From assembly GCA_025617745.1 (NCBI GenBank), contig CM046873.1, forward strand, positions 28,409,410-28,473,409: a stretch of 64,000 nt of DNA. Direction: 5' to 3'. Below, one piece after another: positions 18,301 through 32,600 of the stretch. The translations under genes were made by a program, and so were the position numbers. Source of the stretch: Heliocidaris erythrogramma. Lineage: Eukaryota > Echinodermata > Echinoidea > Camarodonta > Echinometridae. Under the pieces are notes generated by a model. The model had not been told where the DNA came from. It was given only the letters and a program-made list of their open reading frames with translations, and made no database searches. Position 1 is the stretch's first letter; every line of letters starts with the position of its first letter.

Positions 18301-21300
18301 ATATATGGTTGATACTCGGCATCTTGGGAGGACGAGGAGAAGAATAAAAAGAAGAAGAACCCCGGCACGGCATTTATGCCCTTGAGCAAGGCATTATATC
18401 TTCATTGCTCCTCTCTACCCAGGTGTTAAATGGGTATACCCGGTAGGATGTGAACGTCATTGTGGTTGGATTAGCATGTGCGCGCTTGGAAACAGGCGAG
18501 TGGCTGGAATAATCTCCAGAGGAGTGGAGAATTTGCACTGTAATGTGCAGAATTATCGCCCATGACTCATTTTCTCACGCCGTCCGGCGCGGCAAGGACA
18601 AAAAATAGACAAGACACATCGATCGCGGTTTGTTTAAACCTTTGATCCCCCAAACGAAGTTCTTAAAAAAGCCAAAACATCCACCTGGAGCTATAACAAA
18701 GCTCACAGCTCCAAAGAATAAGATGAGAGGTAAGGAATTTCTGTTCTCTTGGTGTAAGATTAGGCAGTAATCACTCAATTTTTAAGACAAAATATTTATA
18801 AACAAGCATGCATATATAATAATGTGTACACATGTGGTTTATCAGATTGAATGCTTTTATTCAAACCTTAGTAATACAGTAACACAAGTTTATGATCATG
18901 AAACTGAGGATGCTTGTTTGCTCTTTTCTTTGATTCATAGACTGAATAAAAACGGTTGTATCTCGTGCAATCTCACACAGACTTTTCCAGCATTGACCTT
19001 TTCTTTTCAATGATGCAATAAATGCAAAATTCTCTTATTGTTATAATCAAGTTAAGTAATAAAGTTGCATTATAGGTATGCACCAAATCACACAATTTCA
19101 TATCCCAAAATAAAAAAAATCTCCCTCCCCCACTCGGTCGCTTCGCTCCCTCGCAGGGTCTCACTCCCAGCCGGTTCATAAACTTGGCATCTCAGTAAAA
19201 GCGAGATGCAGTGTTTCAGGTGGATTTTATTCAGAAGCACTTTCGGCATCGAATGGTGGGTGATTCCCCAACAAACATGGTATTTTCTGAAAATTATTAA
19301 TCCAAAACTGTGAAACCCCTCCACCACTGGTGACATTACGTATCAATAACAAGGTGAAATAACTGATATAAGCTACTGAAATCCTTGCATCTGATTGGCT
19401 GAGAGCGAATTTGTTATACAACTTTGGCAGTTGTTATTGATAACGAGTTTTATGAGACAGGGCCCTGATGATACACAAAGGGGCGGTTGAGTTCTGGTTA
19501 GCCGGAAAATAATAAGAGCTTTCTCATTCTTATTATTCCCGTATGGGCCTATCATGATAATGCCTCATGAAAAGAATGCACTTGAAATGCCTGTGTATTC
19601 CGCATATAATTTGAAATAGTTCAAAGGTTTCTCGGATCAAAGTTTCAGGCTACATGTGTGTGCACTCCAGGTTCTGGGGACTTTTGACGCCTAAACTTTT
19701 TGTGCCCTGAATTCTCTTGAGATTTGCCTTCAGGGGAACGGGAGGGTCCCACCAGGAAGCTGAACGGGGGCATCTCGTTTTTCCGAAGGTTCGTATTTCC
19801 GAAACACTAATTTCCCATGCCTGGGGGTTCATAATTCCGAAAATGAAAAAGGGTTCGTAATTCCGAACATTTGTTGCATTATTCCGAAGGTTCGTTTATC
19901 CGAAGGTTCATAATTCCGAAAATGAAATAGGGTTAATATTTCCGAAGGTTCGTATTTCCGAAAATGAAAAAGGGTTCATAATTCCGAAGGTTCGTATTTC
20001 CGAAAATGAAATGAGGTTCATAATTCCGAAAATGAAATAAGGTTTGTATTTCCGAAAATGAAAAAGGGTTCGTATTTCCGAAGGTTCGTATTTCCGAAAA
20101 TGAAAAAGGGTTCGTATTTCCGAAGGTTCATATTTCCGAAAATGAAAAAGGGTTCATAATTCCGAAGGTTCGTATTTCCGAAAATGAAAAAGGGTTCGTA
20201 TTTCCGAAAATGAAATAGGGTTCGTATTTCCGAAAATGAAAAAGGGTTCGTATTTCCGAAAATGAAATAGGGTTCGTATTTCCGAAAAATGAAATAGGGT
20301 TCATAATTCCTGGTAAAAAAGGCGAATTCATCAGGAGCAGAGGTGTAGCAACGGGGGGGGGGGGACATGCCCCCACCTCTCCCTCATCGGATGGCGAAAA
20401 AATAAGAAAATGGAATAGTACTCTGGATTTGAGGGAAATAGACATCAGCAATTGGAATTTAAGATTTGTAGGGATCGAAGGAAACTCTCATAGAATCAAA
20501 ATGTGTAATACTATTATTTTTATAATGAAATATATTATATATTTTTCCAGATCATTAGGAGTGCTTCCTTCAATGAACAAAATTTTAAAGATGATTTTAG
20601 GTTGTAAAGATCGAGAAAAGGAATCAGCAATAAAAAATTATAAAATAGGGTTACATTTACTGAAATTGGAACAAGTAAATATTTAAAGAATTCTGTTGTA
20701 GTACTTCATTTAATACCTTACCGAATATCCTTTGTGCTGGTCATGCATAAGAATTAATTTTTTTTTTTTGGGGGGGGGGTTTTGTTTTGTTTTTGGCCTA
20801 CCCATCCACGAAGCTTCCCTGACAGCATCACTTTTCAAACTTTTTAATTTGAGTAAGTGAGAAATGGGAATGTGAGCAGGTACACCGGAATGGGGGGGGG
20901 GGGGGGGTGGTGGGGAGGGGGTACTTTGTTATATATGAAACTTTCTTTTTCATTTGTATTATTGATACTATGAAAGTTGTGTTAATATTGTTAATTCATA
21001 TTGTTTATTTGTATATAATTGTACATTCTTTATTTTGAAAAAGAGAGAAAATAAAAGATCAACAAAAACAAAAAAAGTAGTCGAACGGTTTACAGCGCTT
21101 GACTGGAAACGCGAAGGTTGGGGATTTTATATGGTACGGCACGTATGGCCTTTTTGTTGTAAAAAAATGATAGCAACTTTCCTTTTTTAATTTACGAGCG
21201 CGCGAAGCTAGCGACCAAAAATTTTTGTGCCTTTCCGTTGTGAAAAATCATAAAAATAACATATTTCGGCATATAATGACTGAAATATGAGGATATTCGG

Positions 21301-24300
21301 GCACTCCCTGAATATGAGGTGTGAGTTGCCGGAATATCGGCACTTTCAAAATCCGGGGGTGGCTGCACCCCCCCCCCCCCCCCCCCCTTCTCCTACGCCT
21401 ATGCATATGCCTATGTTAAGTACACAGTTGTGATTGATTTTAACTTGCGATTGTTTCAAATAAATCGCTTCAACTCCTTATAAGGCGGGGCACTGGTTGA
21501 TAAAAGCCATTAATTTAGGTCAGAATGCTTTCTTCTACATATGTAATTCCTTATTTCTATTTTTTACGATGAGGATTGTTTTACTCTCAAAGTCTTTTAG
21601 TTTTTGTAATTTGTTATGCTTGTAAAAGTTATATCAAACTTCAGGTCAGCGGTTGTAACTGTTAAAAATGCAGACTGTGCAGTAAAATGAAGCAACTCAT
21701 TAGAATCTGTACAAAATTAATGATTAATGGTTTTACTCATAAATATGAACCTACCATTTTTCATTGACATAATTATATGACCTTCAAATGCCCAAATATT
21801 CCATATTCGGCAGTAGGGTTAAGTAATATTATTCATGGCTCATTATTACATGTTCTATATTTGTCTTTTTCTGGCGAAATAGCATTTCCATTACAATTTA
21901 TAAAAAATGGTTTGATTTTTTTTCTAACTCGCCTCGCTCGCTTGCAAATTGTAGAAACGGGGAGTATGATATTCTGCCAAGAGGCATCAGCTCCCCCTTT
22001 CAAAAACATTACGTGGCCATGTTCTGCTTGTAAAGATCTACTTGGAACTTTGGTGTGTCTCATTTTCCAAAGCGCTATATACATATAAATAACTTCAAGC
22101 CAACTTCGTTGTAGCAAATTTAATCAGGAATCCGATCATTCACTTTCTTCAATACATCATGATGTATTTGTAATCACCGAAGCAATATCATTTTATGAGA
22201 AATGAAACATGTATTCCTGAGGCGCTCGCTCTCTACGCTCGCTCACAAATATTGGTTATTATAATAGGAACAATGATAATAATGATAATAATATTAATAA
22301 TAATAATAATAATAATGATGATAACAATAATTATAATAATAATCATAATAAAAATAATGATAATATTGATAGGAATTACGATAATAATGGCTATTTCTCT
22401 GGATTTTATTATAATTGTTATCATCATTGTTATGATTATTGAGTGCGAAATTAATATCTTTACACTTGGTCGTCTTTCCCCTCCTCCCTGAATTTACAAC
22501 CTGAATTTACAACCTTTTTTCATTTTCTGAAATACGAACCCTATTTCATTTTCGGAAATACGAACCCTTTTTCATTTTCGGAAATACGAACCCTTTTTCA
22601 TTTTCGGAAATACGAACCCTATTTCATTTTCGGAAATACGAACCCTTTTTCATTCTCGGAAATACGAACCCTTTTTCATTTTCGGAAATACGAACCCTAT
22701 TTCATTTTCGGAAATACGAACCCTTTTTCATTTTCGGAAATACGAACCTTTTTTCATTTTCGGAAATACGAACCTTCGGAATTATGAACCCTTTTTCATT
22801 TTCGGAAATACGAACCTTATTTCATTTTCGGAATTATGAACCTCATTTCATTTACGGAAATACGAACCTTCGGAATTATGAACCCTTTTTCATTTTCGGA
22901 AATACGAACCTTATTTCATTTTCGGAATTATGAACCTCATTTCATTTACGGAAATACGAACCTTCGGAATTATGAACCCTATTTCATTTTCGGAAAAACG
23001 AATCTTCGGAAAAACGAACCTTCGGAAAAGCGAACCTTCGGAATAACGAACCTTCGGAAATACGAACCTTCGGAAAAACGACATGTAACCGTTCCTCGCT
23101 GGGTTCATATAAGATATTCTGTATTGTGGCAGAAAACGATGATTATTTTTTTCCGCAGTCGTTGCATGGTCAAGGCATTCGGTGTTTGAGAGCGATAAAT
23201 GAGGGTCATCCAATACTGGGCCGTATGAGAGATCCCAAGACAGTAAGTCAAAGATAAAGTCAGCAGTCTGGACGACAGAAAGTCACTGATTTTACTCACG
23301 TGATACGGATTTGGATTATGTGCCATCATGAATCTGTCTAAAGTGTCTAGCTGGACAGAGGATATATCAAAACCTTAGTCGGCGTAAATCGTTCGTCATA
23401 TGGTAAATCAGGTATGCTTTAGATTTTTTTTTTAATTATTTTATATATATTTTTTTTTTTTAATATTTTTTTTTTTAAATTAAACTTATTTTTTTATTAT
23501 TTGTTTTTATTTTTTATTTTTTATTTTTTATTTTATTTTATTATTATTATTTTTTTTTTTGGGGGGGGGGGACTACCTTACCTTGAGAAGCGCTTCTAGA
23601 TATGGTTTGGCTTTCAGAGGGCGATTCGCTTCCCAATGAATCTTAGCACTGTTGAAAAGGGCCTGATAAGAAGAAGGGTTGATCTGAAAAAATAAGGTGA
23701 AAAAGGGGCAGGCCTGTCATGCACAAACATTTTCAATTATTAGACAGAATATCCCTGAATTGTAAAATCTTTAATAAAGATATGATATACAACCTTTTTA
23801 AGAACCACCACAAATGCACTGTATAATTTTTGAATAAATATTGTAATATAAATGAAAACTAAACATGTAAAATCATCCTGACTGAGCGTTTTAACTGTCA
23901 TAAGAATTGTAGAATTCGGGCCTTGGAGTATTGTGGGACTTTCAGTATGAAAAAGGTCACATCGGCTGCACAGTGCATTGTAGGCTAGTTATTGTCAAAT
24001 CGGTAGCAAGACTTACCCCGACCGAACATTTGTGCTAGAATACTGAATGGACATTTAGTAATTATTTCAATTTGAAGAGAAAAGGTATTCTAAAATTGCA
24101 TATATTGTTTTGTTGGGTTTTTCCGTCAGTTGTGGGGATCAAACCAAACACCGTTAAAGTGAATGACACCTGAATGTATCAGAACATATCTTATAGTAAA
24201 CATGTAATGTATAACCAAACATTTGGGACATTTGTCAAGGCCTAGAAAAGCTCATTATGTGGGGAATAGACATTGAAGTAAAAAGTCATCTCAAAATCCA

Positions 24301-26567
24301 GGGTGTACCGAAACTTTTGACCAGCACTGTATGTAACATATCTATATACCTGGCGAGCTCCTCTATTTCGTCTTCATCAAACAGGTGAATATATACATGC
24401 ATGTTTTGTTACTCGATCCTGTATTGTTACAGGATATTTCCTGGCTACTTCCTGTCGACAAAGTTTGTTGCATGCGTTAGATGTGGTGGAATCGACCCAA
24501 CTTGGTAGCTAGGCGGTTTGTTTTCGGGGCTCTTGGGGCTATAAACTGACAGCTCCAGGTAATTAGGGTAACAACTTATTTTTCAATGACTTCTAAGATG
24601 GCCAGTGGGTAAGAGCCAGAGGTCTTCCAAGGGTTACTATTTCAGTGCAGGTTTTTGCAGAAATCGTCTGCAATAAGAACACTCCACAATCTATTGTGGA
24701 TGGCCAAAATGGCGCCTTTCCAATATCTAAAAATAATAACTTCCCGATGCTATCATCTTTTCAACACTTAGCCAAAAATTATTGAAAGGCTGTCTTTTTT
24801 CAAATGAACACGCTCCCAAACAACGCACCGACCCACACGCACGCCCCCACACAAACAAAAGTGAATATGTGAAAAATTTAAACAATGTGTGAAGGATAAT
24901 CTTACCTCGAGTGCTTTCTGATAATGTTGAAGTGCTCCTGAACTGTTATTGTCATCGCTACTAAGCATGGCAAGGGTAGAAAACACTTGGTCACTGTTTG
25001 GGTCCATCTCTATCAATATCTCTAGTCTGAATATTAATTAACAAGTTGACACATTTTAGGACAAGAATTATTTCACGGCTGAATTGATCACTGAATTGAT
25101 CACCTTTTCATCTTTAGAGTGGCAGCAAAATTTCTCTTTCATCGCTAAATTTTTTAATAAAAATTAAAGGATCTAAAAGCAATATCAATGGACAGGAACC
25201 ATGTGAACAACGTTGCCAATTTAATTTATAGCTACTTATTAAAGAGAAGGTTGATTTCTGGGAAAGGTGAAAAATAATGTGTGAGTTTTCTCATTCCTTT
25301 TACGTCAGTTTGGAAGAACGTCATATTAAAAACGTCCTCTGAAAAGGATTGTTCTTAAAAATTCCCCATGTGACGAGAAACAGGTCTGGTGAAGTGTTTG
25401 AGCCGAACATTCATGCCACATTGTGTGTGCAGTGAATAGCGATTTCGGTGTGCAGTGTATGTGCTTTTCAGCGAGATTGGGTCGATTTTTACCATTTTTA
25501 TCATTAAAAAAAGTCACAGTGCACATAAAACTGTCGATCTAGACATCAGTAACATGATCAACCTTTCCCAATGGCTTCTAGACGATTTCTTTCACAATGT
25601 AATCGCTTGATCAGAAAACAACTTTATCTTCAAATCCGTGATTTGCACCATACCTTTTTATAGCATTTTCCCGAAGAGCAGCGATTCCAGACTCCTGGAT
25701 GTAAAACGCTGATTTGAATAGTGAAAGCTTGTGCTTGGGATCTATATCCAAGGCTCGATCGAAGTGTTTGAGCGCTTTGGGCTCTTGCCGCTTTTCAATG
25801 GCTACCATCGCAAGCTGAAGAAAGATGCAAACAGATTTTATAACTTTGTAAAATTATATATATATTTACATGTACATGTATATATTTTATACATATTAAA
25901 TAAATCACAGGCACGCGTCGCTGGCAGAAAGACTATATTCAAATGGGACATAATACTTTCAGACAATAAGCCAACGTTCCGAAAGGCAAGCCCTCAACAT
26001 GCTCAAGACCCAATCTTGACGGCCTAAGATCTAACAATTGATACAGGACAGTCCGGCTAACGTGCCAATGTTGGACTTTAATCACAATCATAGGATTTCT
26101 TGAGGACTCGATCCAAAACATCCTCATATCTTACCAAATGATCGTAAAGAGTTATGGCGAATAGAAAATGCTCTGTTTGAGCACCACAGCTAGTACTTGG
26201 AAATAATTAGGCTTGAGACATGTATGTCGGTCCTCAACTGTGCAAATCATGTTTCTCTCATCCGAGACATGTTGAATTCTGCATGTGGAGACAATAGTAT
26301 AAACTTTTCAACAGGGTTGGCGCGTTTATAAACGTGTTTTAGACGTAGACATTTAATTGTCATAAATTTTATGTGTATTTGTTTTTAGTTTGTGGTTATT
26401 TTCATGCTTAAATTACTTGGTTTTGTATTTTAATTTGGCAATTACATGTTTCCCCAGCTGCTTATTAGAATACCAGTCAAAAACCAAATCTTTCTCCACC
26501 CTTTCTCTCCACCTTCTCTCTCCTCTCTCTCTTTCTTTTTCTATCTCTCTCTTTCTCTTTCTATCTT

Positions 26568-26600
<33 letters not shown>

Positions 26601-29600
26601 TCACTACATATACATTGATCCAAAAGACTAATTAAAGGGGAAATCCACCCTGGTATGTAGTTGATTTGAAAAATACAGAAAAATGAGAGAAACAGATTAG
26701 TGAAAGTTTGAGCAAAACCCGATAAAAAATAAGAAAGTTATGAATTTTTAAAGTTGTTATCCATCAGTTATCAATCAAACACAAATTGGTAACTTTGTGA
26801 CATATCTTGCTATGTCATCTCCCATCTGATCTGCAAAGAAAATTTCATAAATTTTCATTTTCTTAGTTGTTGATAAAGGAATACATCTATTGTTTCATGC
26901 AGGTTTTGTGAAAAAGAAATATGGGCAATGATTATATCTATAGGGTACATGTATGATTATATATTTTCTTTAGAGAAAATGGAAATTTATGATTTTTTTT
27001 TAGTAGAGGGCAAATTGGAGAGGACCATTTTTCGATTGATTAAAACTTCCAACATTCATAACTCTCTTTTATTTATCACCGGACTTTGCTCAAACGTTCA
27101 CTAACCTATTCTCTCATTTTTCTTTTATCAAAATGAACTAAATATTAGGGTGGACTTCCCCTTTAAGAGAGATTTTTTGTATTTTGTTGTGCCTTTATAT
27201 CAGTGGCGTATCTAGGGACTCTGGCGCCCGGGGCAAATAAAGAAGTTGCCCCCCCCCCCCCCACCCGCCATGCGCTCCCTATTCCGCAGGGTAAATGCAT
27301 TAGAAATACAGTGTTTGAGGGTTCGAAATGTGAAAATTTCTAAAGCTCGGTCACTTTGCTCCCTCGCATAATTATTTTCTTTCAGGATCTTGTAATTTAG
27401 CGCCCCCAGTATATAGTCCTTAGATAGCTTAAAGGGTTCAAAATTGGAAAAATAAAGATGGAATTGTTGTTGCTTTGCTCGCTATCATGTAAGTTTCATC
27501 TGACTCTAGTTAAATATTCCGTCCCAAAATAGGATAAAGTCTACCAAACAGCAATTGCAAAGGTTCAACATTTGAATGAAATCTCAACTTTCGGTCGCCT
27601 TGCTGAATTTCTCGACTATTTTTAAAGGGTTTTCCTTAATTTTCCTCCCAATTTAGGAGTGAGTGAATGGAAAACCGTTTAAATTCGAAATTCTCTACCG
27701 CTGAATTGCAGTGGTCAACTGCAAAATTTCCTGGGTAAAGTGCACAATTTTTTTTTTTTTTTTAAAGATTAAAAATGGAAAAATTGGCCGCTCGGTCACT
27801 TTGCTCCCTCGCTTGTACAGAAACGTAGATAAGTTTGGGCACTTGGAGGGGGCGCAACTTCATTGTTTGCCCCGGCTGCCATTATCCCTAGATATGCCCC
27901 TGGGTATAGCTCCTTTTAAAATAGAATTGTGGGCTATTTTCAATGTGTACTGAATTATGATCAACATTTGGCAAAGTTCTTTCATTCATTCATTCAATCA
28001 ATCATTCAACTTACATTGAATTGTAAATCCGCATTGAGTGGTTCTAGTTCAGCTGCTTGTTGATAAAGAGATTCCGCTTCATCTAGCTGGCCTCTTTTTT
28101 TCCGAATCGCTGCCAGATTGGCGTATGCTCCTGCAAACTCAGGACGCGTCCTGATTGCCTTTAAGTAAAGCTGCAATCGTAATCAGACAGCATCTTTAAG
28201 AATTAAGGAGTCACTTGGAGTTTACAGGAACATTGAAGATATGGAGGCAAACATGTAGGAATCACCGTTTGTTATTGCATGACCTTGGGTGGTCAAAAGA
28301 GCAGTATAAAATGACTTAGGGCCTTCAGAAGCGAAAATATGCGTGCAGTATAAAACGATTTTAGTCCAGCGGATCGGTGCTAAAAATCCGGAATTGTGCA
28401 CTGTTTCATAAAAGCATGACATTTGGCATGTAGGTAAGAGTTTTTGATGCTGAATAATTCTTGATATGGAGCCACCTAAAATTCCGGCCCTGGGGCTCGT
28501 TGTGCCCATTTTTTATTTAACATGGCTCTCTCGTGGTATTTTCGCTTCATAATAGATTAACGGTAGTCTATTTCTGATATACTAAATACATTATTATGTA
28601 GGATTTCCGGGGCTCAAAATTCAGACAAGTGCTTAAGGTGCCCATTTTTTGTTCAATTAGAGGGCCATCCCATATATTAAAATATTACAAAGTCACTGAT
28701 CTGTTGAATATAAATAAAATACTTCTAATTGTGATCAATCAGACATTATGTCTTTGAAATTAACAAGATATGTGTTGCCGGTTCCCCTTTATGACAAAAA
28801 GGCCGGAATTAATCTATGTGCAAAACAAGGAGTTTTTTAGTCTTCATGGTTTATTTTTTTAATGGTAGACAGCAATTTTGAAATCAAAGTCATGTGAAAA
28901 GCCGACTTTAGCAGGCACATAGGCCCATCGATGCCGCATGAATTCTTTCTTTTGTCATTTGATTTATTCCCTCACGAAAGGATGGCCAAATCAAAAATGG
29001 CTGCCGAAGCGTTAACGTATGCCTACTTGCATATAACTTCGAGTTTGGGCATTCATTCTATTGGCAAGTTGTTAAGTTTTATAAGCAGAATACCTCTAGT
29101 GTAGGGTCATTTCATTTCACCAAGATGGCCGCTGGTCTGTTTCAAGATGTTGATATGCTGTGTCTTGAAACTTATAACTTGGTATTATTTGTGTGTACTA
29201 TATATGCTTGAATATTGCAACTTTTTGCCTTAAAACAGACATAAAACAAGTTTACTAAAGGATGTACCGGTATCTTGTTTAAACATAATGAAACCAAGGT
29301 AAAGGTATATCTTAGAATATGAATAATTTGGAATAGTGGAGCATTTCATTTCCAAATTGCCATCAAATTGGACAATACTGCATAGGTGTTAAAATGTAAT
29401 TTGCATGTGATAAATTTGCATTTTGGAATAAAGCATCAAAGTGCAAAATAGTTTTTATGCTGAAGAATTATGGATTAAGGATATCATCTTTTAGTAGTTG
29501 CTGCCGATGTGTAAGAATATAGTTATTCATTCGGATCTTTTATATTTTACCATGGTTAAGTTGTATCTAAGTTGTATCTAAAGTTGTATATAAAGAACAT

Positions 29601-32600
29601 ATCGGGGTTTTTTGTCAACATGGCCGTGCAGGTGAAAAACAAAGAGCAAAGTATAGTTTTATGTAATTAGTTGTTTTGCATCTGATTGTATTGCACGTTG
29701 GCATGATAACATTTATTTGCAAAAGATCAGATTTTTATGCTTCATTGGGATATTAATATACTTTGTTCATGTACTGGTCTACAATGAGAAGAGAAACATG
29801 TTTTAAATGTTAGATTAGACTGATATTTTGTAAAGACATTTCCAGCATACCGATACTAACTAACTTCCACACTTTTATACCATATTCTAAGCTTCCAGAC
29901 ACATAGTAAACTTTATAATGCAAATAGTCTTAATCGTAAATCACACTGGCACATATAACTCTTGTGCCTTTAAAGACGAAACTCAAGAAATATATGTATG
30001 TTGGATTTCGTAATGACCTTGAGTTTTAAATTGTTGTCTACCATAAAAAAATTAAAACAATAAAACTGAAAAACTCTTTATTTTGCACATAGATTAATTT
30101 CGGCCTTTCTTGGACCTTTTTGATATTAATGGGCATCTGGAACACATATCTTATTTATTTGAAAGACATAATGTCTGACTGATCACAATTAGAAGGAAGC
30201 ATTTTATTCCAAAAGTCAGTGACTTCGTAACATTTTAATAAATGGGATGGCCCTTTATTTGAAAATGAGCACCTAAAAACATTTGTATGATTTTTTGAGG
30301 CCCGGAAATCCTATGTAATACTTAATACATCAAAACTAGGTTATGATTAAATCAATTATGAAGGAAAAATACCCTGAGAGAGCCATGTCTAAAAAAATGG
30401 GCACAACGGCAGACCTACCAAGTCTCACGCTCCAGAGTTGCATTATAGGTATGCACCAAATCACACAATTTCATATCCCAAAATAAAAAATTTCCCTACC
30501 GTGGTAGGGGGACTGCCCCATCCCACACCCTCCCCCACTCGCTTCGCACCCTCGCAGGTCTCACTCCCAGCCGGTTCAGAAACTTGGCATTTCTGCAACG
30601 GGCCCCAGGGCCCGAATTTTAGGTGGTCCCACATCCAAAATTATTCAGCATCAAAAACTCTACCTACTTTAAATATGCCATGCTTTCATTAAACAGTGCA
30701 CACTGATTTCACCAATCCGCCGGACTATTCAGGCCGGTCTCATTTAGGGTTATTTAAGTTCAGAAGCACCCTGAAATCCGGGTGAAGTATAAAAGAGGCG
30801 TGTACCTCTTCCGCTTCTTTAATCTTGCTCTCCTTTTTCTCGATAAGTTTGGCTAGGCTGAAGTAAACATCACCATGTTTTGGATTAACCTGGTATCGCT
30901 TTCCTCGAGGCATCAATTTCATCGCCCTCCTGTATGCTGCTTCCTCTTCGTCTGTCTCATTAAGATGACGGTATGTCCTCCCAATATTGATCCACGACCC
31001 TACGTCATCTGGCTGAACCCTGAGTGAGATGGAGAGAGAGAGAGGCAACGTCACTTTGTCTTTCAAACACGTTTTTTGCATCTCGCTTCTTTCCCTCATT
31101 CACACATTCATGCTGCGGGAAACCGTCGGGGCAAAATAAGCGGAATGCCCTTCACATTTCTGTTTCTGAGACCCCATTCATGCACACTCACTTCGTTAGA
31201 TCAGTATAAGACCCGTTCCTCAAGAACGGTTCTAAGGTGAGTTTGAATGCAAAAGTGGTCCAGGAATCTTCTGGTCAGGACCGGTCCAGAAGACCACCTC
31301 GGGAGGTGGTCTTGAGGAACGGGTCTTAATAAGATCGGTTCTTAACCGCGATCCCAAAGCGTACTTCAACGAAAATGAGTGTGTGCGCGTGTGTGTGTGT
31401 GTGTGTGTGTTGCGCGGGAAATCACGCGTGATTTTCCTTGATTTCCCTATAAGAGCAGGCCATCGCTGCATGATAGAATGATGACAAGAAAGAAGATTTA
31501 TGATTCTACAGAGTTACTCTTTGGTACTTGTTCTGATTCAGTCATTTGGGTCAAGGTTAAGAATGATATACTTGGTTTGAATTCATACCAGTTGCAGTCT
31601 ATATTCCGAGTGAACGGTCAGTTCACTCAAGTAAAGATGCTTTTGATAATTTGATTCAAGATTTGATATTCATTAAGAGTAGATAATGATTTGGCGGTCT
31701 GTTTAATTGGTGACTTCAATGCAAGAACTGGTCTATTGTATGATTTTGTAGATACTTTTGTAGACCAAAAATTCTGTCTCTCGTTAGCCTCTTATTTTGA
31801 TAGAGTCGGCTCTTCACTTAGAGACAGAAGCGGGCCTATCCATCTGCTGTGCAAACCGATACACACCGACTACACACACTAATAACAGTTTGAATACGGC
31901 TGCAAGATTTTCAAACGGAGAATACCTTGGGCCCTGAATTACCTGAAAAAGGAGCTTTAAACGGATCATTCAGTCAAATTGGTAAGTTGAACCGATTCCT
32001 TAAATAGTAGAGCCTAGGACTGACCAATGTAGCTCTAGATATATGAGGAAAAATCAAATTATTCCGATTTTTCCAACTACACGTCGGCGTGTAGTCGGTT
32101 TTGCACAGCATATCGATAGGCCCGTTTCTGTCTCTAAGTGAAGAGCCGAACCTAATAATAATAATAATAATAATTCAATATTTATATAGCGCCTATTAAA
32201 ATTTCTCTAAGCGCTTTACAATATACAACATAACTACCTAACTTTACTAACATAATTACCTAACTTAACTAGCTTAACTACCTAACTTAACTACGGGCAA
32301 ATTATACAACTACCTAACTGAACTAACATACTAAGGACTTAACTAACTTAACCACCTAACTTAAAACTTCATTACTGTTTACGGAAAAGATAGGTCTTAA
32401 GTGCTACTTTGAAAGAACTAAAAGAAGAATAAAAAAAAGTTCCAGAGTGTAGGAGCCACAACTGAGAAGGCTCTGTCACCGTGTGTATGAGAGGCTGTCT
32501 TGGGTACTTCCAGAAGAGTCTTTATCGGATGCTCACGATGAATTAGCAGTGGCGGCACCAGGATTTTTAAAGTGGGGGGGGGGGCAAATGGGGGCAAAAG

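Noticed and set aside
18575-18778. Minus-strand frame with [20 protein letters not shown]
   Set aside because: Hydrophobic and superficially membrane-like, but it fits no gap in TMTC3 (all phases join without it) and lacks clear splice sites or a recognised family.
20018-20451. Frames encoding reiterated [15 protein letters not shown]
   Set aside because: Translations of the TTCCGAA minisatellite; present in several frames and both arms.
22195-22491. 98-codon Ile-rich frame
   Set aside because: Produced by the ATA/AATAAT microsatellite.
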